Origin: Marinobacter sp.
GTDB lineage: Bacteria; Pseudomonadota; Gammaproteobacteria; Pseudomonadales; Oleiphilaceae
Length of the DNA: 64,000 bases
Direction of reading: 5' to 3'
Assembly: GCA_022565395.1 (NCBI GenBank)
Contig: JAIUMV010000011.1
Coordinates: 1-64,000 of the forward strand
The position numbers and the translations under genes were made by a program. Positions 17,247 to 25,429 of the stretch are shown one piece after another. Under the pieces are notes generated by a model. It searched no databases and was not told the origin of the DNA. It saw only the letters and a list, made by a program, of their open reading frames with translations. Position 1 is the stretch's first letter. Every line of letters starts with the position of its first letter.

Positions 17247-18736
17247 GCTTTGCCAGTGCCTTGCCCCTCTTGACCCTGATGACCTCGCTGGTGGCTGCGC
17301 TGGTGATCTTTATGTTGCCGGAACAGCGCCAGGGCCTGCGTACCCTGCTGAACCTGACGGCGGCGGTAGTCAAGCTGGGTCTGGTGGCCATCATGGTGGC
17401 TGGTGTCTTCCGCGGCGAGGACTACAGCATCAGCTATACCCTGTTACCCGGGGTTGAGTTCATTTTGCGAGCGGATGCCCTGTCAGTCATGTTCGCAGGC
17501 CTGTCGGCGGTGCTCTGGCTGTTCACCACCATCTATGCGGTGGGGTATCTGGAGGGCGCGCCTAATCGCAGTCGGTTTTTCGGTTTCTTCAGCCTTTGCG
17601 TCGCCAGCACCATGGGTATTGCCTTGGCGGGCAACCTGTTCACCTTTCTGCTGTTCTACGAAATGCTGACCCTCTCCACCTATCCACTGGTGGTTCACCG
17701 CGGCACCCGCAAGGCGGTCAGGGCGGGTAACAGTTACCTGGCTTATACCCTGACCGGTGGCGTAGTGTTGTTACTGGGGGTTGCCTGGCTGCACACCCTA
17801 TTTGGTGATCTGCCCTTCGCGGCAACCGGCCACTTCCAGCAGGTTGATCCCGCGCTGCACGGCACCCTGGCGCTGATTTTCCTGATTCTGATTACCGGTC
17901 TGGCGGTCAAGTCGGCCATCTTTCCCCTGCATGGCTGGTTGCCTACGGCCATGGTGGCGCCAGCGCCTGTCAGTGCCCTGCTGCACGCGGTGGCGGTGGT
18001 GAAAGCCGGTGCCTTTGGCATCGTGCGCGTGGTCTATGACATCTACGGTATTGAGTTTGCGTATGCACTGGGGGTGCTGGAGCCACTGGGTTGGCTGGCG
18101 GCCTTTACCATCCTGTACGGGTCAGTAAGAGCCCTGTCCCAGACAGACCTGAAGCGCCGTTTGGCGTTCTCCACCGTCAGCCAGGTGTCCTATATCGTGT
18201 TGGGGGTTACGCTGTTTGGTCCCATAGGAACCATTGGTGGCCTGGTGCACCTGCTGCATCAGGGGGTCATGAAGATCACCCTGTTCTTCTGTGCCGGCAA
18301 TTACGCAGAGACCCTGGGCGTGCACCGGATCGATGAGCTGGATGGTGCCGGGCGGCGCATGCCGTTGACCAGTATTGCTTTTACCCTGGGTGCGTTTGGA
18401 ATGATGGGTGCCCCACCTCTGGCAGGTTTCGTTACCAAGTGGATGCTGGGGAGTGGCGCGCTTGCCAGCGGTATGCTGTGGGTCATTCCTGTACTGGTGG
18501 CCAGTACGCTACTGAATGCGGCCTACTTTCTGCCGATTCTCTATCGGCTATGGTTTGCGACCCCCAAGGGCTGGTCCCAGGAGCGCCGCTGGGGGCGCTT
18601 GGAAACCCATAGCTGGCTGCTGTGGCCACCCTTGCTGACAGCAGCTCTGACAGTGTTGCTTGGCATACTGGCCAGTGCGCCCTTTAGCCCTCTGTCCTGG
18701 GCTGAACTGGTGGCCGCCAGGGAGTACCTGCCATGA
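17243..18736 (+). CDS. Second proton-conducting antiporter subunit
   Basis: A 497-residue paralogue of the preceding gene. It keeps the TM5 glutamate (LLFYEMLTLSTYPLV) and the TM7 lysine (VKSAIFPLHGWLPTAM), followed by HAVAVVKAGAFG. It is closest in look to MrpD/HyfB-type subunits and could take the MrpA role, although it lacks MrpA's long C-terminal extension. It overlaps both neighbours in ATGA. Confidence 0.9.
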   Translation: MSFASALPLLTLMTSLVAALVIFMLPEQRQGLRTLLNLTAAVVKLGLVAIMVAGVFRGEDYSISYTLLPGVEFILRADALSVMFAGLSAVLWLFTTIYAVGYLEGAPNRSRFFGFFSLCVASTMGIALAGNLFTFLLFYEMLTLSTYPLVVHRGTRKAVRAGNSYLAYTLTGGVVLLLGVAWLHTLFGDLPFAATGHFQQVDPALHGTLALIFLILITGLAVKSAIFPLHGWLPTAMVAPAPVSALLHAVAVVKAGAFGIVRVVYDIYGIEFAYALGVLEPLGWLAAFTILYGSVRALSQTDLKRRLAFSTVSQVSYIVLGVTLFGPIGTIGGLVHLLHQGVMKITLFFCAGNYAETLGVHRIDELDGAGRRMPLTSIAFTLGAFGMMGAPPLAGFVTKWMLGSGALASGMLWVIPVLVASTLLNAAYFLPILYRLWFATPKGWSQERRWGRLETHSWLLWPPLLTAALTVLLGILASAPFSPLSWAELVAAREYLP

Positions 18737-20229
18737 GTGCGCTGATTTGGGGGGCGGTGCTACTGCCCTTGTTGCTGCCTCTATTGGTGGTATTGCAGTT
18801 GCCTGCCCGAGGCTTGCGGCTGGTTTTGCCCTGGTTACCCGTACCGGCTCTGGTGCTGGCTTTGAGTTATGAAGCCCCCTGGGCATTGCATCTACCCTAT
18901 CTGCTATTGGGTGCCAGCTGGGGCCTGGATGATGTACGCCAACTGATGCTGCTGGCGGCCAGTCTGCTGTGGTTGTGTGCCGGGCTTTACGCCAGCGCCT
19001 ACATTCGGGCTGAGGGGCTCCGGCGATACAGTGCCCTCTGGGGGCTGACTCTGGCTGGCAATCTGGGGTTGATTCTGTCTCTGGACCTTGCCAGCTTCTA
19101 CACCTTTTTTGCGTTGATGACTTTTGCCGGGTATGGGCTGGTGATCCATGACCGCACCAAAGAGGCCCTCTGGGCCGGCAAGGTCTATCTGGTGATGGCT
19201 ATAGTTGGCGAAATGGCGGTGCTGTCCGGCTTACTGTTGGCCAGTCATCAGGCCGGTAGTCTGCAGCTGGCCAGTCTGCCGGAGGCCGTGGCAGGTGCCG
19301 AAAACGGCCTGTGGATTTTCGCACTTCTGTTGGTAGGGTTTGGGGTAAAGGCGGGCTTGCCGCTGTTGCACTTCTGGCTGCCATTGGCTCATCCGGTAGC
19401 GCCGACCCCGGCCAGTGCGGTGCTTAGCGGCGCTATGATTAAAGGCGGACTGTTAGGCTGGGTGTTGGTGTTGCCCCTGGGGTTGCCGGGCTATACGGGG
19501 CTGGGTCAGGCCCTGGTGGTGCTGGGGGCCTTAGGTTCATTGGGGGGAGCGGCGCTGGGGCTGTTGCAGCAACGGCCGAAAACCGTACTGGCCTATTCCA
19601 GCATCAGTCAGATGGGACTGATGACCCTGTTGGTGGGCAGCGCTATTGCCGCGCCACATCAGGCGTCACTCATTGTGCCTGTGATTGCCCTGTATGCCCT
19701 GCACCATGGGCTTGCCAAGGGCGCTCTGTTTCTGGCAGTTGGCCTCAAGTGGCCGGATAGCGGCTGGCCCCGATGGCTTGGCTGGGGGCTGGTGATGCTG
19801 CCGGGGCTGGCCCTTGCGGGCCTGCCTTTTACCAGCGGAGCCGCAGCCAAAACGGCCATGAAGGGGGTGTTGCAGCCTGACCAGCTGGGATTTGGTCTCG
19901 CGCATTTGCTTCCGGCATTGATGGCAGCGGGCGCCATGGCCACGACTTTGTTGATCCTGCGTTATCTGGTATGCCTGCGTGACACCATAACAACGGGGTA
20001 CAACACCGGCGCCATCCTGGCGGGCTGGGGAGGGCTCACCTTCATCAGTCTGTTGCTGTTCTGGTGGTTGCCCTGGCCCCAGGTAGGTGAGTTGGCATCC
20101 CTGGCCCGGTTGGGTAGTCTCAAGGATGCCTGGGGGCTGACCTGGCCGCTGTTAGCCGCCGGTGCTGTGGCCTGGCCCTGGTTGCGGCGGTTGCGGTCAG
20201 GCCCGCAGCCGGGTTCGCACACCCCGTGA
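18733..20229 (+). CDS. Third antiporter-like subunit lacking TM5 Glu
   Basis: A 498-residue paralogue with about 14 helices. The TM7 lysine (VKAGLPLLHFWLPLAH) and a later lysine (AMIKGGLLG) are kept. At the position of the conserved TM5 glutamate it reads FYTFFALMTFAGYG, an alanine where the two sister proteins have E. This suggests a structural subunit or a different ion path. The C terminus overlaps the convergent Old Yellow Enzyme gene by 33 bases. Confidence 0.88.
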   Translation: MSALIWGAVLLPLLLPLLVVLQLPARGLRLVLPWLPVPALVLALSYEAPWALHLPYLLLGASWGLDDVRQLMLLAASLLWLCAGLYASAYIRAEGLRRYSALWGLTLAGNLGLILSLDLASFYTFFALMTFAGYGLVIHDRTKEALWAGKVYLVMAIVGEMAVLSGLLLASHQAGSLQLASLPEAVAGAENGLWIFALLLVGFGVKAGLPLLHFWLPLAHPVAPTPASAVLSGAMIKGGLLGWVLVLPLGLPGYTGLGQALVVLGALGSLGGAALGLLQQRPKTVLAYSSISQMGLMTLLVGSAIAAPHQASLIVPVIALYALHHGLAKGALFLAVGLKWPDSGWPRWLGWGLVMLPGLALAGLPFTSGAAAKTAMKGVLQPDQLGFGLAHLLPALMAAGAMATTLLILRYLVCLRDTITTGYNTGAILAGWGGLTFISLLLFWWLPWPQVGELASLARLGSLKDAWGLTWPLLAAGAVAWPWLRRLRSGPQPGSHTP

Positions 20230-21438
20230 CGTCATCACCGCCAATACTTCCGCCAGGGAGAGCAAACCCCGGTCATGCTGACGTGGCGGTTTGCCTTTAC
20301 CCATACGGGTAATCTGGCGGGTATACCAGCTCACTTCCATCAGCGCCATTTTGTCGATAGCTTTGATGCCGGTTTTGATGGGGCGTACCGCACTGACGGC
20401 AGCTTCGCCGCCAAGGATGCGCTTGGGCAGGTCCGGCTCCACCACCAGAGGGCGGGCCAGGCCAATCAGGTCGGTAGCGCCGGAGGCTAGGGCTTCTTCC
20501 ATACCGGCGGCGGTACGGAACCCGCCGGTCACCATCAGGGGCACATCCACCCGTTTGCGCACCTGCTCAGCAAAGGTCAGGAAGTAGGCTTCCCGGGCGC
20601 GGGTACTGTCGCGCACATCATTTTCGCCGCCCGCCATGGCGGGGCTTTCGTAATTGCCACCGGAGATTTCCACCAGGTCGATACCCAGGCCTGCCAGCGT
20701 CTCGATAACGGTCAGGGATTCTTCCTCGGTAAACCCGCCCCGCTGGAAGTCTGCGGAGTTGAGTTTGATACCGATATTGAAGTCGTCACCGGTCGCTGCG
20801 CGAATGGCGTGATAGATGCTGATCACAAAGCGCATGCGATTTTCCAGGCTGCCGCCCCACTGATCGGTGCGTTGGTTATGGTGTGGCGACAGGAACTGGC
20901 TGACCAGGTAACCGTGGGCGCCGTGAATCTGTACGCCCGTGAACCCGGCTTGTTTGCAGAGGGCGGCGCTGGTGGCGAAACGCTGGATGATGTCGAGGAT
21001 TTCCGGTTCGCTCAACGCCCGCGGTGTGCCAAACATGCCCCGCAGCTCTTTTTTGAACGGGATGGCGCTGGGGGCAACAGTGGCGGAACTGATCAGCTTC
21101 GGTACCTGCTTGCCCGGGTGGTTAAGCTGCACCCAGTGCTGGGTCGCGTGGCGTTTGCCCGCTTCGGCCCAGGCCTTGAGCAGGGGCATATCACGGTCAT
21201 CCTCAAGGGCGACGTTCTGGGGCTCCCCAATGTGCTGTCGGTCCACCATCACGTTGCCGGTGATCAGCAGGCCGCAGCCGCCGTCAGCCCAGGTACTGTA
21301 GAGGGTAGCCAGGGCCGGTGTCACCCGGTTGTCCATTGTGCCCAGCGTTTCGCTCATGGCAGATTTGGCGAACCGGTTTTTTATGGTCGTGCCATTCTTC
21401 AGAACCAGAGGGTTGGCAAGCAAGGCCGTGCTGGACAT
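20197..21438 (-). CDS. Old Yellow Enzyme family NADH:flavin oxidoreductase
   Basis: A 413-residue FMN-dependent TIM-barrel oxidoreductase that reduces activated C=C bonds. The HGAHGYLVSQFLSPHHNQRT segment carries the FMN and substrate-binding residues, followed by DQWGGSLENRMRF; a phosphate-binding VTGGFRTAAGMEEAL lies near residue 320. It lacks the FeS and FAD domains of 2,4-dienoyl-CoA reductase. ATG 21438 gives the normal N terminus; 37 upstream codons are not conserved in character. Substrate unknown. Confidence 0.9.
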   Translation of the reverse strand: MSSTALLANPLVLKNGTTIKNRFAKSAMSETLGTMDNRVTPALATLYSTWADGGCGLLITGNVMVDRQHIGEPQNVALEDDRDMPLLKAWAEAGKRHATQHWVQLNHPGKQVPKLISSATVAPSAIPFKKELRGMFGTPRALSEPEILDIIQRFATSAALCKQAGFTGVQIHGAHGYLVSQFLSPHHNQRTDQWGGSLENRMRFVISIYHAIRAATGDDFNIGIKLNSADFQRGGFTEEESLTVIETLAGLGIDLVEISGGNYESPAMAGGENDVRDSTRAREAYFLTFAEQVRKRVDVPLMVTGGFRTAAGMEEALASGATDLIGLARPLVVEPDLPKRILGGEAAVSAVRPIKTGIKAIDKMALMEVSWYTRQITRMGKGKPPRQHDRGLLSLAEVLAVMTSRGVRTRLRA

Positions 21439-21689
21439 AAGCGCTCCATATCGTTTTTGTCGGACAATGATCCTAACAGGTTTTATGCACCAAGACAGGG
21501 GGGCAGAGGGCCACTTTGGGTCAGCGGCCGGTGATCTTAATTGGGTCATCTGCTGGTTTTGTGCACCGTCTTGCGCCGTCGTTAACGGTAGGCAGGTCCG
21601 TAGCCCGTCGGCCTGAAACAGATATTCGTTCGTTCAAACAAGGAGTTGACTGCATTTTTGTCGTTCTTTACGTGGTGACAGATGTACAC

Positions 21690-21706
21690 CTGGCACAGTG
21701 CCTGCA
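21690..21706 (+). promoter_or_regulatory. Sigma-54 (-24/-12) promoter of first nrt operon
   Basis: TGGCAC at 21691-21696 and CTGCA at 21702-21706 place GG and GC exactly 12 bases apart, matching the RpoN consensus. The predicted transcript start is near 21717, nine bases before the first leader hairpin. A TGCACC half-site at 21562-21567, about 150 bases upstream, is a possible NtrC contact. Confidence 0.75.
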
Positions 21707-21725
21707 TTAGCCCTGTTGTGTGCGA

Positions 21726-21815
21726 GCCTGCCGATAGCGGGCCAACTGATGATCAAATGACAATGGCGTCCATGAATCCGAGTGAGTAACTCGGCTTTCC
21801 TGGGCGCTTTTTTTT
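21726..21815 (+). promoter_or_regulatory. NasR-type antitermination leader, first nrt operon
   Basis: Three elements in order. P1-like hairpin: GCCTGC (21726-21731) with GCGGGC (21737-21742). P2 hairpin: GAC, hexaloop AATGGC (21762-21767), GTC; the loop has A at position 1 and G at position 4, as ANTAR proteins require. Terminator: GCGTCCA (21766-21772) with TGGGCGC (21801-21807) enclosing CCGAGT/ACTCGG, then eight T. P2 and the terminator share bases 21766-21770, so they exclude each other. Bound NasR should favour P2 and read-through. Confidence 0.8.
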
Positions 21816-21851
21816 GCCTGTAATTTGCAGGCCCGCAACGGGAGTTGGACG

Positions 21852-23222
21852 ATGAACCAGACCTTTAGCAATCTACTACGTCGACTGGCTGCCGTCGGTT
21901 TGCTGGTGACGGCAACCGCCAGCGCTGCCGATCTTGGCTGGCCAGAAAAGGAAGAGCTTACCTTCGGCTTTATCAAGTTGACGGATATGGCGCCCCTCGC
22001 CATTGCCCAGGAAAAGGGCTTCTTTGAGGATGAGGGGCTGTATGTCAGCCTGGAGGCACAGTCCAACTGGCGGGTGCTGCTGGAGCGCACTATCTCCGGT
22101 GAGCTGGATGGCGCCCATATGCTGGCGGGTCAGCCGTTGGGAGCGACTATTGGCTATGGCACCGAGGCCCATATCATCACCGCGTTCACCATGGACCTGA
22201 ACGGTAACGCCTGCACCGTATCCAATGAGGTGTGGAACCTGATGAAGCCCGGCCTGGAGAAGAAGGATGGTAAGCCGGTGCATCCGATTCCTGCGTCGGC
22301 TCTGTTGCCAGCCATCGAGCACTCCCAGAATCGTGGCCAGCCATTTCGTATGGGTATGGTCTTTCCAGTGTCCACCCACAACTACGAGTTACGCTACTGG
22401 CTTGCGGCAGGCGGTATTCACCCCGGCTTCTATGCGCCTCAACGTGGCGATACCAGTGGCACCCTCAACAGCGATGTGAACATTTCGGTGACGCCGCCAC
22501 CGCAGATGCCGTCCACTCTTGAAGCAGGCACCATCAATGGTTACTGCGTTGGTGAGCCCTGGAACCAGCAGGCCGTGTTTCGCAACATTGGTGTACCGGT
22601 CATCGCTGACGAGGCGATCCGAAACAATGTGGCGGAAAAAGTATTCGGTGTCACCAACGGGTGGGCTGAACGCTACCCCAACACCCACGTACGGGTGGTG
22701 CGGGCGCTGATCCGGGCCGGGCACTGGCTGGACAAGGATAACAACGCCAATCGCCAGGAGGCTGCACGCATTATCGCCCAGTCCCGTTACGTGGGAGCGG
22801 ATTACGAGGTGATCGCCAACAGCATGACCGGGGTGTTTGAGTACGAGAAGGGGGATGTGCGACCGGCGCCGGATTTCAATGTGTTCTTCCGCTACCACGC
22901 GACCTACCCCTTCTACTCTGATGCTGTCTGGTACCTCACCCAGATGCGTCGTTGGGGGCAGATCCCTGAAGCCAAGCCTGACAGCTGGTATCTGGATATG
23001 GCGAAGAAAGTTTTCCGCCCGGATATCTACCGGCAGGCGGCTGAATCCCTGATAGCGGACGGCCTGATGACAGCTGCGGATTTCCCGGACTTTGCCTCTG
23101 AAAGCGGCTTCCGCGCCCCGGATGCTACCCGGTTTATTGATGGTATTACCTTTGATGGCCAGTCACCGAACGCCTATCTCGAGCAGTTCAGTATTGGTCT
23201 GAAAGGCAATGACACTCCCTGA
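21852..23222 (+). CDS. nrtA: Nitrate/nitrite ABC importer binding protein (NrtA-like)
   Basis: A 456-residue periplasmic binding protein of the CmpA/NrtA family, delivering nitrate or nitrite to the permease encoded next. A Sec-type signal peptide ends TASAADLGW. The mature protein begins LTFGFIKLTDMAPLAIAQEKGFF, and GYCVGEPWNQQAVF near residue 235 is typical. ATG 21852 with GGGAG upstream is chosen over an in-frame TTG at 21825. It sits about 35 bases after the leader terminator, so expression depends on antitermination. Bicarbonate or cyanate relatives exist, but the NasR-type leader supports nitrate/nitrite. Confidence 0.88.
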   Translation: MNQTFSNLLRRLAAVGLLVTATASAADLGWPEKEELTFGFIKLTDMAPLAIAQEKGFFEDEGLYVSLEAQSNWRVLLERTISGELDGAHMLAGQPLGATIGYGTEAHIITAFTMDLNGNACTVSNEVWNLMKPGLEKKDGKPVHPIPASALLPAIEHSQNRGQPFRMGMVFPVSTHNYELRYWLAAGGIHPGFYAPQRGDTSGTLNSDVNISVTPPPQMPSTLEAGTINGYCVGEPWNQQAVFRNIGVPVIADEAIRNNVAEKVFGVTNGWAERYPNTHVRVVRALIRAGHWLDKDNNANRQEAARIIAQSRYVGADYEVIANSMTGVFEYEKGDVRPAPDFNVFFRYHATYPFYSDAVWYLTQMRRWGQIPEAKPDSWYLDMAKKVFRPDIYRQAAESLIADGLMTAADFPDFASESGFRAPDATRFIDGITFDGQSPNAYLEQFSIGLKGNDTP

Positions 23223-23242
23223 TTTCCAGAGTGAGAAGGGCT

Positions 23243-24241
23243 ATGAATACCACGACTTTGATTCGCCAGCTGAGCAGTTACCGGCCCTCCCTGGACCGCG
23301 ACAGCCTGCTGAAGTTGTCACGCCGAATACTGGGTGCCCTGGGCGCCCCCCTGTTAGGTCTGGCCATGTTCCTGTTGCTATGGCAGCTGGCAGCGGCCCG
23401 CATTGACACTTCTCTGGGTAGCTTCCCCGGGCCGATGGACGTTGCCGGACAGGCCGCCAACCTCTATCAGGAGCATCGCGCAGAGCGCGAGAGGGCGGTT
23501 GTTTTCATGGAGCGCCAGGAACAGCGGATTCAGGCGCGTCTGGCACAGGACCCGGACTGGGAGCCGGTGCGCCGGGGCTATACCGGTCCCCCCACATTCT
23601 TCGACCAGATTGGTACCAGTCTGCTGACGGTACTGGCGGGTTTTGCCCTGGCTTCTGTCATCGCTATCCCGCTAGGCATTGTGATGGGTCTGAGCCGGTT
23701 TGCCAGCAATGCAATCAACCCGCTGGTGCAGATCTTCAAGCCGGTATCGCCGTTGGCCTGGCTGCCAATAGTGACGCTGGTGGTGGCTGCCGTCTACGTC
23801 AGTGACGACCCCATGTTTTCCCGCTCCTTTGTGGTGTCCATGATCACCGTCATGCTCTGTTGTATCTGGCCGACCCTGATCAACACCTCGGTGGGCGTCA
23901 CCACCGTGAGCCAGGACCTGAACAACGTCAGCCGGGTCTTGCGGTTGGGCTGGTTCACCCATGTCCGCCGCATTGTGTTGCCGTCGGCAATACCGATGAT
24001 GTTCACCGGCCTGCGGGTATCCCTGGGCATTGCCTGGATGGTGTTGATCGCGGCGGAAATGCTGGCTCAGAACCCTGGTCTTGGCAAGTTTGTCTGGGAC
24101 GAGTTCCAGAATGGCAGTTCCGATTCCCTGAGCCGCATCATGGTGGCCGTGCTGGCCATCGGCCTGATCGGATTCCTGCTTGATCGCATCATGCTCATTA
24201 TCCAGCGCCGGGTTGACTGGCAAAAAGGAGCTGTCTCATGA
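23243..24241 (+). CDS. nrtB: Nitrate ABC importer permease (NrtB-like)
   Basis: A 332-residue inner-membrane permease with about six helices. Compared with the second permease in this window it carries a charged ~55-residue insert between the first helix and the BPD_transp core (about residues 65-120). The EAA loop is visible around DLNNVSRVLRLGWFTHVRRIVLPSAIPM. ATG 23243 follows AGAAGGG. It shares ATGA with nrtD. Confidence 0.9.
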   Translation: MNTTTLIRQLSSYRPSLDRDSLLKLSRRILGALGAPLLGLAMFLLLWQLAAARIDTSLGSFPGPMDVAGQAANLYQEHRAERERAVVFMERQEQRIQARLAQDPDWEPVRRGYTGPPTFFDQIGTSLLTVLAGFALASVIAIPLGIVMGLSRFASNAINPLVQIFKPVSPLAWLPIVTLVVAAVYVSDDPMFSRSFVVSMITVMLCCIWPTLINTSVGVTTVSQDLNNVSRVLRLGWFTHVRRIVLPSAIPMMFTGLRVSLGIAWMVLIAAEMLAQNPGLGKFVWDEFQNGSSDSLSRIMVAVLAIGLIGFLLDRIMLIIQRRVDWQKGAVS

Positions 24242-25083
24242 AGCCACTGCTCGATATTTCCAGCGTATCCATGCGGTTTCCCACCCCCAAGGGTGAATTT
24301 GAAGCCCTCAAGGACGTGAACCTGAAAGTTAACCAAGGGGAGTTTGTATCCCTGATTGGTCACTCTGGCTGTGGCAAGTCCACGGTGCTCAATCTGGTGG
24401 GGGGGCTGTACCAGGCCACCACCGGCGGCATTATCCTGGACGGCAAAGAGGTTTCTGAGCCAGGTCCGGAGCGGGCCATTGTGTTCCAGAACCACTCCCT
24501 GCTGCCCTGGTTGTCGGTATGGCAGAACGTGGAGCTGGCGGTCAAGGAAGTGTTCCGGGGCAAAAAGTCCCGGGCGGAAATGCGTGACTGGATCGAGCAC
24601 AACCTGGATCTGGTACATATGCTGCACGCCAAAGACAAGCGTCCGGATGAGATTTCCGGTGGTATGAAGCAGCGTGTGGGTATTGCCCGCGCCCTGGCCA
24701 TGCAGCCTCGATTACTGCTGATGGATGAGCCTTTCGGTGCCCTTGACGCGCTGACCCGTGCTCACCTGCAGGACACCCTGATGGAGATTCAGCGGGAGCT
24801 GAACAACACCGTCATTATGATCACCCATGATGTGGATGAAGCGGTGTTGCTGTCTGATCGTATTGTCATGATGACCAACGGACCGTCCGCCACCATTGGC
24901 GAAATCCTCAATGTTGAGTTGCCGCGCCCTCGTAACCGCATTGCTCTGGCGGATGATCCCACCTACAACCACTACCGCCATGATGTGCTGAGCTTCCTGT
25001 ATGAGAAGCAGCGCAAAGTTGAGCCTTTCTCCCGGCGCCGTAAGGCGAGTGCTCCGTCAGAGACCTGTACCGCACAGGCCTGA
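24238..25083 (+). CDS. nrtD: Nitrate ABC importer ATPase (NrtD-like)
   Basis: A 281-residue ATPase energising the first nitrate importer. Walker A GHSGCGKST, signature [15 protein letters not shown], Walker B LLLMDEPFGALD and switch histidine MITHDVDEAV are intact. The C terminus is short, without the NrtA-like regulatory domain of cyanobacterial NrtC, so allosteric transport inhibition of that kind is absent. A strong terminator follows. Confidence 0.92.
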   Translation: MKPLLDISSVSMRFPTPKGEFEALKDVNLKVNQGEFVSLIGHSGCGKSTVLNLVGGLYQATTGGIILDGKEVSEPGPERAIVFQNHSLLPWLSVWQNVELAVKEVFRGKKSRAEMRDWIEHNLDLVHMLHAKDKRPDEISGGMKQRVGIARALAMQPRLLLMDEPFGALDALTRAHLQDTLMEIQRELNNTVIMITHDVDEAVLLSDRIVMMTNGPSATIGEILNVELPRPRNRIALADDPTYNHYRHDVLSFLYEKQRKVEPFSRRRKASAPSETCTAQA

Positions 25084-25102
25084 CAACTACGGGCGCTTTA
25101 TG

Positions 25103-25126
25103 GGCGGGGGCAACCCCGCCTTTTTT
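25103..25126 (+). terminator. Terminator of first nrt operon
   Basis: GGCGGGG pairs with CCCCGCC around a GCAA tetraloop, followed by six T. It lies 20 bases after the nrtD stop and separates the two importer operons. Confidence 0.92.
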
Positions 25127-25279
25127 GTTTTTGAAACTGCGCTGTTTGGGCGCATCGCGGGATCATTACGGTGCCCGCTGCCTGCCACTTGTCGGTGCAT
25201 GTAAAGCAGTAAGTAAATAACGTCATATTTTTCATATGGATAGTCTGGTTGCGCTGCACGCATTTGGTCCGTAGGAGAT

Positions 25280-25295
25280 TGGCATAGGGGATGCA
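25280..25295 (+). promoter_or_regulatory. Sigma-54 (-24/-12) promoter of second nrt operon
   Basis: TGGCAT at 25280-25285 and ATGCA at 25291-25295 again put GG and GC 12 bases apart. The predicted start is near 25306, eight bases before the leader hairpin, the same geometry as in the first operon. An imperfect NtrC-like GCAC-N5-TGGT lies at 25256-25268, close to the promoter. Confidence 0.72.
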
Positions 25296-25313
25296 TGGGT
25301 TTAGTCGTGCAAG

Positions 25314-25407
25314 CCTGCTATGGCAGCAGGTCTTTAGTGTAAAACGAATGACAATGGCGTCCCTGATCCGCGATTTTTTATCGTTCGGTCAGCGGGCGCT
25401 TTTTTTT
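25314..25407 (+). promoter_or_regulatory. NasR-type antitermination leader, second nrt operon
   Basis: Same order as the first leader. P1-like hairpin CCTGCT (25314-25319) with AGCAGG (25325-25330). P2 hairpin GAC, hexaloop AATGGC (25353-25358), GTC. Terminator GCGTCC-CTGA (25357-25366) with TCAG-c-GGGCGC (25389-25399), then eight T. The ATGACAATGGCGTCC core is identical in both leaders, while the terminator arms and loops differ. Shared bases again make P2 and terminator alternatives. Confidence 0.8.
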
Positions 25408-25429
25408 GCCCGGCAGGAAGGAGATTCCC

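Noticed and set aside
13484-20229. Membrane-bound hydrogenase (Mbh) operon
   Set aside because: No NiFe hydrogenase, iron-sulfur or quinone-module subunit is present; the genes code only for the antiporter portion.
20809-21534. Open frame of 241 codons opposite the Old Yellow Enzyme gene
   Set aside because: Shadow frame with no recognisable motif.
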